Assembly (NCBI GenBank): GCA_037833965.1
Contig: AP031352.1
Coordinates: 5,560,501 to 5,624,500 of the forward strand
Direction of reading: 5' to 3'
Length of the DNA stretch: 64,000 nucleotides
From: Marchantia polymorpha subsp. ruderalis
Lineage: Eukaryota; Streptophyta; Marchantiopsida; Marchantiales; Marchantiaceae
The translations under genes and the position numbers were made by a program. The notes beneath the pieces were generated by a model. The model saw only the letters and a list, made by a program, of their open reading frames with translations. It had not been told where the DNA came from and did no database searches. The stretch's first letter is position 1, and every line of letters starts with the position of its first letter. Positions 1 through 11,830 of this stretch are shown one piece after another.

Positions 1-2382
1 TCTGGAGGTACTCGTCAATGAAAACAACTCTGATACAGTTCTGATCTTATCAGAATTGTTCTGTGAACTCAAAGATAGAATCTGATACCAGATGTGATGA
101 GTACAATTATGCATGTGCTGGGTTCGAAGACTTTCTTGGTGGTACACAGTGTTCTGTTGAAGGTGCCCTACTCGCCAGGGCAGATCTTGATACTTCCGTT
201 CTACTTGCATCAACAGCATGCCGAATTCCCACAATCAGCACATAGCTGGAGCATCTTCTGCAAAGATACCGCCGCAGGATGTTGACTCACATGCCCAAAA
301 TGGAGATAGCAATTACACCCTCTGCAACGAGGGAATTCTTCATTGGCTCAAATGTCAGAGAAAAAACAAAAGTTTGTCCCTTAGTTTCATATCATTTTTC
401 CAGAAGATTTCATTCGGGTTTTCATTGCTTACGGACAGACTATTTTCTCTGAAAAATCTGCCCTCCCCTGTTTTCGATCCACGTTCCTGCTCAAGGCCCT
501 TAGTAGATAATTCAGCAGAGTTTTCGGTGTGAACGAAGGGCCATAGAGATGAACTTCGTATGATAACAATGTTTAGGGTCAATACAATGTCGAGAGAACT
601 GTGCTGTGCCACTATGTGGTTCTTGCATGAGAGCAAAAACGCACTTTTCTTCAACTTGACATTCCTCTGGTTCTTGTCAGCGAAACGAAACTGTTTGCAG
701 ACCCTAAACCCATTCATCTTCCCCTCTAGTGTTGGGAAATATTCTATTACCTTCTCCCAATTTCTTTCTCGTTGAAATCCGCTGATAGATGCATAGCAAT
801 CAACCTGATTCTTCTCTTCAGAAGTTCTCAATTGTTTTGCAGCCTCTTACTTGCAAAATTTTAGTGGGCCGCCTTCTCTCCAATTCTAGCACAACGAAAT
901 TTCTCCACATCGATGAAGTCGCTCATCACATCTTCGTCGGGCTGCACTCACTAGATTCTACGCCATCTCTGAGCTCATCACTTCACAATTTTGTCCATCT
1001 GGATTTGTGCTTCTGTATCCACCTTCATCTGACCATCTATTTGGACTGCTACAAACCGAAGAGACTTATGTAGGCGATAGAAAGCTTAATTCTAGCATTC
1101 AGTATTTCTGACTCAAAATCCTTTCTATGATATTATTTGACGAACTTCAAGTTAACATTTCTCCCTTCCTATCCCTGGATTGGAGACGTTCTCCGTGTGG
1201 TAACCAGCCATGAAAACTATGACGCGTCTCAGGAGAGAAGGCATCATGTCAGTAAGACATAGCTGCTGCACTCTCAGAACTGCAACGACGACCATTTCAG
1301 AACTCCTGGGTAGCGAATCCAGCCAGTTGCTCGACGAGGATCGAGACGGAAAGCAGCAGAAGTGTGGTCGTTGGCCTTCTGATGGTTGACCTGACTGCAT
1401 CCTTTATGTACATCTCGTTGCTCGGGCGGGCACGGGTGCTGAAACAACACGGGTCGGAAGGGCGGAGAGAGGGAAAGAAGATCGCACTTCACCGCCCAGA
1501 AAGTTTCCACATCAATGAATGAAAGGTCGGCCATTCGTCATTGTCGGGGTTCAAGCCTCCACGACACTTGCGGGTCCAAAATCTATGTACCCCAGGGGCA
1601 GCTGCAAGCCTGCAATAAATGCGCCTGTTTCTGATACAATATTATTCAACATGGACATACACCTGTATCCCATGAGGACATATATACACCTATCGCCGAT
1701 AGGTGTATATATGTAATCGAGACCGATAGCCTATCGGTCTCGATTTACACAATCTCTAGTTCCGTTTCTCCCTCAGTATAGTTTATGGGGCTTCCAAGAG
1801 GAAGTTGCCGATCGCATCCTTGTCTTCATCCTCTTTGTATGTCGAAAGGCGTCAGTCGTGAGCCGATCATCTTCATCTACGGCAGACTAAGGCTGGTAGA
1901 TGAGGCAGACATGATCTACTAGGATCAGTCTGACTCTCAGCTTGTGCTCGTGACAAATTGAAGGGTGCAAAAGCATGATGTGTTTTATCTACAATGGAAG
2001 AGGTCAAGGATTCTCTTCATGTACATTTGCAGGTCGATCTAAATTTCACCTTGAGTCAGTGGGCAGCATCATATCTGGTCGGTGGGAAGACTACTTGAAC
2101 AGCGTGTTTTGCGGGTAGTAGTAGGCAAATCAGGCCCCTACCTGACGACGTGATTGATTCATGTACCTTGCATTCTTCCGCATATTACTGTGTTTGTGCT
2201 GGTTTTAGCTACCGCACCATCAGCTGTCGCACAGCTGGACTCTTGTGCAAGAGACGTAAACTGAATATAAGCTTCTATTAACTTTACTCGTTGCTGGAAT
2301 GGTGCGAAACTACACAGTTCTTCCGAATCAGTCATCGGAGAGTTGCATAATGGTATAATGGAGAGTTTCCTGAAAGTGACAT
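1..2382. other. No confident gene; short open frames only
   Basis: Several short open frames lie here, the longest 158 codons on the minus strand at 355-831. None has a recognisable domain, and I could not join any by convincing splice sites. The only structured element seen is the pair of hairpins at 1678-1745, listed separately. It may be the flank of a gene lying outside the window, or intergenic DNA. Confidence 0.5.
1678..1745. repeat. Two abutting perfect hairpins (18-bp and 15-bp arms)
   Basis: The first palindrome has arms at 1678-1695 (ACATATATACACCTATCG) and 1697-1714, separated by a single C. The second starts at the very next base, with arms at 1715-1729 (AATCGAGACCGATAG) and 1731-1745, again separated by a single C. 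Both pairs of arms are perfect complements. The centre of the second (CGATAG-C-CTATCG) is the centre of the first (CTATCG-C-CGATAG) with its halves swapped. The function is unknown. Confidence 0.97.
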
Positions 2383-4267
2383 TCAAGTCAATTGCCTCCT
2401 TTGTTTTTTCTTGGGCTTTAGACCAGTGTTGGGCTTATCAAGTTCACGGTCTCTGAGAAATCCAATAAGTAAGAGGAGAGCCCAGAAAACGAAGCCTCCT
2501 CCTCCCCAACCGCCGCCTCCTCCTCCGCCGCCACCTCCGCCACCTCCATCTCTTGGTGGTAACCCAGTTCCTCCATCGTCTAGCTTGGGGCTCTTCTCCT
2601 TCGCTGCTAGGCACATATCTGAAAGTCAAGACCTGACAGTCCCAATAACATGGCAAAGAACATCCCCACGCCAGTATAATGACAGTGATGGATGGCTTTG
2701 AATAGGTCGCATTCTACTTTCACAAACAAAGGTTCAGGGCGCAAAGAAAGAACGGCTCTCGGGATGAATAGAGCCACAAGTAAGGACTCAAAACTCGGGA
2801 GGGAATGTGTCAGTAGCCTGAAGAGTGAACGAAGATTGTCTACCCACGTGCTACAAGCAAGCGCTTTCACCTATTAGTGCCGGGATATGATGATGGAAAA
2901 TTGACATTAGCTCTATGCAAGACACCCCGCTAGAAATTAAATAGCAAAAGTCCACAGTTTAAAGTTGCATGCAAAATGCAACTGGTTTACTTGTTAGGCT
3001 AGTCACTGAGTTTAAGTCTCAACACTCTCAAGAGGAAGAACAGCACAAATCTGGTTTCTCGCCTGGTCGTGACATTATTCTTAAATATATTCAGTCCTGG
3101 AATAGCAACCAATGGTGTACTGACAAGATCATGCTTTCGAAAGCAGGAAACTGCTTTCAGAAGTTAACTTACACTGAAGAGGAGCTTTGTTTGTTAGAAT
3201 GGTCTCATTCTTGATAGTTTGAGTCTGGCCCTGACCCTCAGTTGAACACTTTACCTCCTGCAAAGAACACATTAGATTGTCGCTACATGTCTCAAAAACA
3301 CACTATTTACAAATGTCGTATAACGATAGTTGGATTCAACCCGAATTCGAAACAAACTTTGCACCTCTACACATCAACGCACAATTGGGGGAGTTTAATT
3401 ACGAAATCCAGGGTTGAAAAGCATATATACCTTTGTGTAACAATTGATAGCAAATTTTCGAAACTCGTCGGCTACACAAATTTGAGGCCCAAGATCTAGG
3501 ATGTGACCCCTATGGACTGCTTTTCAGCCAAAGTATAGAAACAAGGATAAAAATAGGTCACCAACTCAGACAGAGAATGTTCAATCAATATTAAGAGACT
3601 CCAAAATACAGGTCATGATGACGGAGGAAAAACTCGACAATCAGGAGTAGACCGAAACTCTCAAACCTCATTAAAGTTCCTTCATGTCAACATTTTTGCA
3701 CAGAGAAGCATTTATCGAAATCAAGCTCGAGATACTTACGTCTAAGGAGGTCAGGATGTCCTAGCTTATGCTGGAGAGATAATTGAGTCTTTTTCTCAGC
3801 TCCACGGATTCTGTAATTACAAATTCACAACATACGAATCATCGTTAACGTCACAAGACTTGATTCAAAATGTACTTATTTCTGACAAAAATTAACAAAT
3901 GAGAGCGATTGAATTCACACCGTTTCAATAGATGAAAGCCATACCTCAAGCTGGTAACGCGTTCCTCCCTCTCGACAACGGAGAATTCATTCTGAAGTTT
4001 CGAAATTTGACCAATACTGACACGTCAATAATACCGAGGAGACACACAATTCTCTTCCTCGCATTGGATTAGCAATTCAATCTCCAAATCTGACCACAGG
4101 TGATCACTCTGCTACACGTTGCACCTGCCTCGACAACGTAATGAAAATCCAAAATCCGAGAGAGTAAAAGTTACCAAAGGGAAATCACTCACATTCCACT
4201 TGCACAATCCTCTGGCAGTACGACCGCGCAAATCGTTTCTCGACAAATTCGGAAGATTCACATTCAT
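2383..4267 (-). CDS. Six-exon gene model, unknown protein with Gly-rich tract and C-terminal membrane helix
   Basis: I do not recognise this protein. The model is built from splice signals: exons 4267-4193, 3991-3945, 3810-3740, 3471-3431, 3257-3173 and 2618-2383. All phases agree, giving 184 residues. The last four junctions have good GT donors (GTATGG, GTAAGT, GTATAT, GTAAGT) and CAG or TAG acceptors. The middle is charged (a stretch beginning NEFSVVEREERV, possibly coiled-coil). The last exon carries Cys-Leu-Ala-Ala-Lys, then an acidic/Pro segment, about 13 consecutive Gly, one hydrophobic helix (FVFWALLLLIGFL) and a basic tail ending QRRQLT. A Gly tract before a single helix and a CLAAK-like border recall small plastid membrane proteins, but that is inference. 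Exon 2 could instead start at 4016 (adding IGQISKLQ), which would need a different first exon. Exon 4 could start at 3516 in the same frame. The 3' half is more secure than the start. Confidence 0.45.
2493..2550. repeat. (CCN)n trinucleotide-like tract encoding the Gly run
   Basis: A CCT/CCG/CCA-rich stretch on the plus strand reads as a poly-Gly run in the minus-strand gene model and as poly-Pro on the plus strand. Its repeat-like nature means an open frame here is weak evidence of coding by itself. Confidence 0.85.
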
Positions 4268-4398
4268 CTTTACGTCGGGGTCAGTCCAATTCGTCGATTC
4301 AGATGAGCTTCACACGAGACTTCTTCAAAGAATGATACCCTAATCGCTCAAGCGCAAAAGTACAAGCCAAGGTTTGTACTCACTGACACTGGCCAGCC

Positions 4399-4771
4399 AT
4401 GGCGACCATGTTTTCTCTCTTGAAACGTCGTCTGTTACGTCGAGATGTATGGAGCATGCGAGTTTTCCAAGGCAGCACTGGTCCGGGTGGGAGTTGTGTG
4501 GGTATCTAGTGACTGACATAAAACCTCTGGACTCAGCTTCCAACATTTCACCTCCTTCACCTCTTTGGCGCGATCACAATTATAATCGTTTCAAGATCTC
4601 TTGCCTCATGGGATGCTGCTGAATCGCTCCACTCTTCTTGCTGCCATGTTGTACTTTGGATACACAAAACATCTCACACACTCACTCGATTCCAAGGAGC
4701 AGATGCAGGGCACTGTTGTGGAGGAAGATAATGACTTCCATGATTGGAAAGGTACCTCAGCGGGACTGTGA
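4399..4771 (+). CDS. Possible small two-exon gene, 92 aa, unknown
   Basis: ATG at 4399 lies in a strong plant start context (AGCCATGGCG). Exon 1 (4399-4501) encodes an Arg/Leu-rich, acid-poor beginning (MATMFSLLKRRLLRR) that resembles a mitochondrial presequence. A 94-base intron with GT at 4502 and AG at 4594-4595 has a pyrimidine-rich 3' part. Exon 2 (4596-4771) continues in frame with a short hydrophobic stretch (STLLAAMLYFGY) and an acidic end (VVEEDNDFHDWK) before TGA. No family is recognised. The start lies only 131 bases from the proposed start of the minus-strand gene at 4267, so the two would share a bidirectional promoter. The opposite strand is also open here, so chance is a real alternative. 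Confidence 0.3.
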
Positions 4772-5658
4772 TTTTAGCTTGCTAAAGAACCGGCACCTGT
4801 AAGTGCAGAAGCCATGTGGTAAATTGAACCAAAAGAGCGAACGAACTGATTCGCTAAATAGGACGGAGTAATAAAATTAGGAGATCCAGCAAACTACAAA
4901 ACAGTGTAAGAAGTTAAGGTCATGACTCTGGAGTATTTTCAGTGTAGAGAATAAAATAACTGTGAGGATGAACTTTAGTTACGAAAGTATGGTATTAGTC
5001 ACACAGGTATAGGTGAAACTTATTTGTAGGTTTCTACGGTTTACAGCTAAGATGCAGCATATCCTAGCGTATGAATTACTTTCTCTGGATACGTATGTGA
5101 GTAGTTTTTCTTTACGTACTAGCTTAAGGCAGATATAGGAATAGCAGAAGCATCTTATCTGTACAGTATTACCAGGCTTATAGTAGGTCAGAGGTTTGTT
5201 CATGGTATCCCTCCAGAAGATGATTGAAGCTTTACATAGAGTTCATCCGGAGTAGCTTCAGTGTCGAGTTTTAGATCTGACCGAAAACCCTCTATCCAAG
5301 AAGCCCGATGTCTATAAGCTACTTCAGTGGCAATCATGCTCAGCTGCCAGACAGTCTTAAGATTTGGTATTAAAGTGTTCTGATGGATTTTCTTGTTGTG
5401 CCTTCACACCTTCTGATGGCTCTTCAATAATATTTCTCAATAGCTGGTCAGTAGAGGAAAAGTCATTTAGATTGTGCAAAAGCTGATGTAATTGTGAGAT
5501 AATGTAATCATCACATAAGAATGTGTACCAACTACGAAAACTCCTACACGAATCTAGCGACAAGCTGACAGTAATCATTTACCACATGAAGAAGTGATGT
5601 GAATACTGATGAAGGCAAACACAAACTAGATCAGATACAGTAGAGAGTAGGTTAGGTA

Positions 5659-5716
5659 ATGCATCCAGGTACAGTAGCTGCGGGGAAAATGTACCTGGGT
5701 GTTGTTTTGGATGCAT
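5659..5716. repeat. Bipartite hairpin
   Basis: An outer stem pairs ATGCATCC (5659-5666) with GGATGCAT (5709-5716). An inner stem pairs CCAGGTACA (5665-5673) with TGTACCTGG (5690-5698) around a 16-base loop. The right side carries an unpaired insert of ten bases between the two stems. Confidence 0.9.
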
Positions 5717-5730
5717 CATCTGTCTCTACA

Positions 5731-5770
5731 TCTTTTGCAGTCATCTGTACAGACAGATGACTGCAAAAGA
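5731..5770. repeat. Perfect hairpin, 18-bp arms, 4-base spacer
   Basis: TCTTTTGCAGTCATCTGT at 5731-5748 is the exact reverse complement of 5753-5770, separated by ACAG. It lies 14 bases after the bipartite hairpin at 5659-5716. The loop is too short for an ordinary plant microRNA precursor. Confidence 0.97.
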
Positions 5771-8700
5771 GAGCATGTCAGTCATCAAGGTACAAATGAA
5801 TGGAGAGCACAGGAGCCCGGGAAAAGATACGTGCAGATACATGACTTTGAGCACAAAGATCTACCCCACAGCACTGACCACTAAGAAAAATGCAAGTGGA
5901 TATGGAGGAGAGATCATCACTAATTATGAGAAGTTGCAGGAGTTGAATTGTTCAGGAGACGAAGGCAGGGAGGGGCATAATAGTCCATGAATCACGCGAA
6001 GAAGAATTCTGAAAAACACGTAGAGAACATGTGGATAGTCCGAGCTTGACCGACTTAAGACCACTTGAATCTACTGGTATCGGTGAGAATAAGGAAAAGC
6101 TACGGACATGACTTCAGCAATCTTCAGAATCTCCGAAAAGTTGGTTAAATCGTGAATCATCCTCCTCGCAGTAAGCACCTTGTGACACTGGAGTCAGACT
6201 TGGACTGGGACCAGGACATTCAGATAGGCTTGGCGGATTGTGTGGCCCTAGTTTACTACGTGTCTGAAGGAAAGGCAAGAGTGTCAGTTTAGAACTAGAG
6301 GAGAATCATGGCTAGCAGGGAAGCAAGCAAGCTAAGACCTCGTCAACTCTATTTTGGGAGGCTTCACCGCATAGGTGGATGGCAGTGAACATTCCATGCG
6401 ATCCTCTGAAGAAGGAAGACAAGCTTTGAATGCAACATTAGATGCTCGAATCCGGCTGCAATGAAACCAAATCTAAAGCACTGGTTAAAACAGACGGAAT
6501 CAGTCCAGACAGCCTAGACTGGAAAAACCCGAAGAAGATGGCGGGGAGTGTATTGACGGGACAAAACAAGTCGAGCAAGAAAAAAATCCTTATCTTCTCT
6601 ATTTGGTAAGGAGAATTCTGACAGACAAAAGGTCTAATAAATGTACACCGGGCTATCATCTCAGACATCCATGAGAGGAGAAGGAAGACAGAAAATAGAC
6701 AAATGAACTGAGATAATCCTACGAGGGTAGGCCCACTGGACAAGTGCCTTTGCAAACTTCAATCATTTGCACACCTTCGACTCAATCTCTGCAACAGGTA
6801 TCACTTTGCAGCTTAGCTCTGATCACTCAATCTGCAAAGTGTTCTTCCTGCAATCGCTTGTGCAATCGCGAATCTCGAACCAGAGGTCGATTGTTCTAAA
6901 GATCACCGTGGGTCATGCATTCTGTGAACTGTTTCTTCCAGCCGTCTGGCTCACAGCTCGGGACCAATTTAATGCTGGATCGTGGGTGAGGGCATCCGAA
7001 ATCGAAACCAATGCATCTAGTTGGATTTCACGGGAATCGTGTCTCAGCCTTACGCAAGTATGTGCATGTGCATGCGAAACGAACGTTTGTGAACGGGAAA
7101 TTCGAAGAAGAACTTGTGAACTTCGAATCAACCCTCATCACCACTCGACCTCCCGTGAAAAACAAAACACTCCCTTCTGTCAGAAGAAAGTGACAGACAG
7201 ATATGAAAAAGAAAGAAGTTGACGTTGCACTAACGGTCAGGCTTTGTGGGCAGCAAGGAGCACATGTGACGAGCCCATAGCCGAAGGAGAAAGAGAAAGA
7301 GCGAGATTTGGATCAGGAGTAAAAGTTGTTCAGGGTGTAAAATTCTCTGGACGTGGCGACGCTCGAGCTAAGGATGGAAGGCAAGGAGCGCTAGCGCGAG
7401 ATCTTACTTGCATCTAGAGGAGGGGAGTACAGGCTCGTTTCGCCCTTGATCCTCCACGTTCTGCTACAGGCCATGCACTGTATTGGCAAGGTAGGAAGAG
7501 CAAGAGGAGACAAGCGAGTCTGTCATGTACAAGCAGGGGATGGTTGGCCTATTTCTTGGAGCCAAAGCCCCACCCGACAAGGCCAGGCCACGTTGGGGGT
7601 ACTGGGTGAATTGTCTTGAGCTTTGGTGTCTTGCGAGGCCGGATGCAGGAATTAACAGAGCCCGCTGACAAGGAAGGAAAACGAAGCCGGTGCCGGTCCT
7701 ACAACAGAAACAACAGCACACAGGCATTCGGATAACAATCCTTGATTTATAAAGCTTGAAAACTTAAACCTTTCGGCCGAACAGTGCTTTTTGAACAGGA
7801 AAATTATACCAGAAAATTCACGTGCGCACCAATGAGGTGGCTCAAACAACGAACCGCTTGGACAGCTGGTGGGAGCAAAATTTCAGAGAGCGGCAGCAGC
7901 TGCTGCGCTTGGAGAAGTAGGGCGATGGTGGTTGCGGTGCTTTTGTCCAGGATTCTAGCTCACGCACTCCCTTGAGCTGCTACAGTCTCGAAACGTGTGA
8001 GTTGACTGATTTTTTTTTTCTCAGAGAGCACCACCGTCTTCATTGTCGCTGTCTCCCAGGAATCCCAGGAATGTTTAGACGGCACCCCTCTACTTGAACA
8101 GTGTCCCCAAGCTGCGACTGATTGCCTTCCCTCTCCCTCCCTTCGTGCCGGACAAAACCTTCACCTGGAGTACGACTTCCAACAAAAGGCAGTTGGTTAG
8201 CCGCCTTCCTAGGCCTGTTGACATTCCTTTTACTTTAGCAAATGCGAGCTACATTATGCCGTGCAAAGTCTGGCAGTCGTGGTAGTTTGAGGTGTACTGG
8301 ACTCTACATCGAATGAGGGAATGAGTGAGGCTTGTGAGATGGCGCAGAAAATTGTCATCACATGGTAATCACTTTTGGTTGGCATTCCAGAGTTAAGAGG
8401 GAGAGACTGATTGATTAATCAAAAGAATGATCCAGATGTGTAGGAAGAAAACCGATCGTCTGGATAGGCATCAGTTTCTTCGAAGATGGCAGCTTTAACG
8501 ATTAGGAGTTATCAGATCATAGTACGTTGGACCTGTTCACACTTCTCACGTGTGATTGTTCCTTTTGCCACTATATTTCAAAAGGAGCAGTGCGTCCCGC
8601 AAAGGCGCAGCAGAAACCCCATTATCTCTTGTAGACGGGGGGTGGGGATGCTGCGTCACACCAATGGCACTCTTGTGCTCCTTCAGGTGTTTGAGTGGAG

Positions 8701-9830
8701 ATGAAAAGCTGGGTTTGGCAACCTGTCATTCTTGCTTTCTCTCCAAGCCCATTTGAGTGCAGTGCTGTGAACTGATCTGCAGTGGGACTTCATTTAGCTC
8801 ACGGCTCAATAACTTAGCTGCCTGCGGGCTTTCAACGTTAACAATGGGTTTAATCGGAAAGAATCTTGCTTTGATGTTCTCTGGAAGCCCTTTGTTCTCC
8901 GCACCAGACTCGTCCAGACTCCAGAATTAGAAGCTACTTAGACCAGAAAAGCAATCGATTTTGTCAGCAGAGACTCAGCACAGGGAACTGGCGAATGTGT
9001 GAACTAGTCTGTAGGTCCAGTCCAGCATCTTCGAAAAGCTATGTCAATTTTTTCAGCAAAGAGATTTCGATTGAAGCACATGGAAATCATGGGAGGGCAG
9101 CTGAAGTGAAACTTGGCGTCATCACCTTCTCTCATGCCTTGATCCCATGCTGGACCCGTGTCTTAGAACCTGGCTCTGGGTTACTTATGCCATCGGAACT
9201 CTCCCTCCTCCTTGGACACATTTCGTCTGTGAGTGACTTGCAAGAGTTGATGCTTTTCAAGGAAGAAGCTACACGAGGAAAATAAAGTCATCAGGTGCTA
9301 CTATTACTCCCGTCCAGGGAATTTGCTTGAAAAATTCTACTACCATGTCACCGTATCTGATCTACCAAGATCTTTTTTTGAACTCAAAACGATTCCGCAG
9401 AATCACTTCTTTACACTCGCTCGCCTCTGGACTTTTCACCTTGAGGGCTCGTCAATTGTCAACCTGCACTGCCCACCTTTTATTCCTAATATAATAATTA
9501 GCTGTACTTTACATGATGAAAGGTTGTACTGACGACAGTCCTGGAAAGAGTCCTTGACCTGCCAAATTTCAAGACAGACATACGTGGACAATTGATATTC
9601 ATCCTGAATCTGGGAAAATTTCTCTAAAGCCGATAGATTTTGTGGTTACCAAAATTCAAAATTCATGTTTATGCTACCACCAAAACAAAGCCAGCCACTC
9701 GTTTAGCTTCTGCACAGATAGGAGCCAAGTTAAAGCCCGGCAGTAATGGCTACCTTTATATGAAGATCAGAATCTTGATGGAAGTTGGTTGACAAGGTGA
9801 TCCAAGGGCCCGATATTTCAATTTAGCCCT

Positions 9831-9867
9831 ATACAACTTGACATATACAAGATCTGTCAAGTTGTAT
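9831..9867. repeat. Perfect hairpin, 13-bp arms
   Basis: ATACAACTTGACA at 9831-9843 pairs exactly with 9855-9867 across an 11-base spacer. No gene is seen on either side. Confidence 0.95.
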
Positions 9868-10889
9868 CACAAAGTGATCTACCATCTTAAAATTACAGTT
9901 GGTTGTTTCCCTCCCATGTTGTTCCTTAATTGTAATTTTCCAGGTTACGTCAAGACTTTTCTTGGAACTCTGATTAATATAGCAAGAAGATGGTAAGAAC
10001 ATATCTAGTCTTACTGGGATAATACAATAGTGGGTAACATGCGGCTAGATCAAAAGGGGAAATATGTCCAATTGAAACTAATATACATGAACTACCGAGT
10101 TACAAAGTGATACAAATCTCAGAGCATGCCAATGAATACCGCCTAAAGATGATTGAATAATCGTTACATGTCGTTCCGTAACATGCGAGACTTTACTCAC
10201 ATGGTTACATATAATGCTAGATACACAAATAAGTGACTTTTATGAATATCCATGCACTATGTCTCCACTAGACAGCCATCAAAGAAATAGAAACTGGGAT
10301 CTCCCGAAACCATATTATCTAACTAAAACTTAACTTATGTCCAGATCTGTAATTTGTGAAAAACTGATTCAATTAATTAATTGTGAAGTACTTTTCAAGT
10401 GAGGTCCATATGTGGAAGTCTATAGTCACTTTTTGATTCTATTTAGTGGTAGGCTCTCATATAAATCGCACCTAACGCGCTTATACATAAACGTATAAAC
10501 ACTTCAGAAATATTACATGTAAAATTACGTGGGCATGTGAAACTGATTGTTTTACTGTTTTCTAGAGTTTATGTTTATGAACGAAAAAGTGTTATGTAGA
10601 AACGTAATGAACATAATTTAGTTTTTCTACCCATATTTTCTTTTGATCTCTGAGTTTTAAACTATTTTTGTGTGAATCTTGTTTTTAAAAAGTTATAAGA
10701 TGATGAAGAAGGTATTCACTATTCCATGGTAGGAACAATTTTTCTTAGTTACATCCGTAGGATATTAATCGTTTGAATTGTAACTTTGCCTGTATCTTAC
10801 TTTACTGATTATTAGCGTAGATTCGAAATTATCGGCAGAGTTTTTTGGATTTTATAAGAGTTAACAGTGTTAATGTCAACGTTAAGTGC

Positions 10890-10918
<29 letters not shown>
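10890..10918. repeat. (TA)n microsatellite
   Basis: An uninterrupted alternating TA run of 29 bases within AT-rich intergenic DNA. Confidence 0.98.
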
Positions 10919-10925
<7 letters not shown>

Positions 10926-11779
10926 CTGTAACTAACGCCTCTTCGTGGGACTCTGAATTTGCCGCAGTTATAAACTTTCTCCACCCGCCGCGAAATGTAT
11001 CAGTTTCATGAGAAAATTGGCAAGAGAATGAGGATAGTTGAGATAAGCATCTCTTACGACTGATGCCATAAGATTTAGAGAGTCAACCAGCTATAACCTA
11101 TCGAAAAGTTTCCGGAAGTTTGATAAGAATGAGACTTGTAGCTAACGCCTAAAGTAGTCAACTGTGCATAATGTTTTCGGATGAAAGAAGTGAAATACGC
11201 CGTCAGCGGTGCGATAGGGATCGAGCATTTGTCCTCGAAAGAGAAGGACTGCTTTGCTAACACTGTATTTAATCTCCTTTAATCGATAGAACCTTCGGAC
11301 GACCTCGTGCAATTTGTGTCCTCATTTCACCACATGAGTTATCAGTTACTTGAGATAGACACCGCGGTGATGCATCGAGGTGAGGACAAGACACCGTCAT
11401 GTTCAATTGTTTCTTAGCGTCAAATCGACTCAACATAGTATGAAACGAGCCCCACACATAACAATATTGGTTACATCACATCAAATTGGACATAAAAGTA
11501 GTCCATGTTATCGAGAATGTATACTTGGACAATAGATGATAAGTGCAAGCTATTTAATTCAAGCTTGACAGTAACTTTATTATTCACGGTAACCTGGATC
11601 TTATTCGTCGGTCTTCCTCATGTTCTATGCATCACAAATGGGAACCAGGTGAAAGGTCTAAAGAGACTTCAGTACACACTTGGCTTCAAACCCTCGGGTG
11701 ATTACTGCGAGTTGAACTCAAGTAAGGAAAACTAAACTCGGTTCGCAACAGGAAAGAAATGTACAAAACGCACTGAAGA

Positions 11780-11812
11780 ATTGTATATAGCAAGGGCTCT
11801 CCTATATACAAT
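11780..11812 (-). repeat. Hairpin in the presumed 3' UTR of the KAI2-like gene
   Basis: ATTGTATATAG (11780-11790) pairs exactly with CTATATACAAT (11802-11812) across 11 bases. It begins 19 bases downstream of the stop codon on the transcribed strand, so it is probably in the mRNA 3' UTR. A role in RNA stability or 3'-end formation is possible but unproven. Confidence 0.9.
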
Positions 11813-11830
11813 GATCTGCTATATAAAAAC

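Larger units (their letters stand above)
4772..11779. other. Intergenic; no confident gene
   Basis: The GC-moderate part (to about 9.5 kb) holds open frames up to 151 codons (6767-7222, plus strand, no ATG start) without recognisable domains or convincing splice partners. The AT-rich part (about 9.6-11 kb) has no open frame worth listing. Hairpins at 5659-5770 and 9831-9867 and an AT microsatellite at 10890-10918 are listed separately. Confidence 0.5.

Noticed and set aside
355..831. 158-codon minus-strand open frame
   Set aside because: No recognisable domain, no splice partners found, and composition like the surrounding non-coding DNA.
6767..7222. 151-codon plus-strand open frame
   Set aside because: Starts with a non-ATG codon, has no domain, and overlaps other chance frames.
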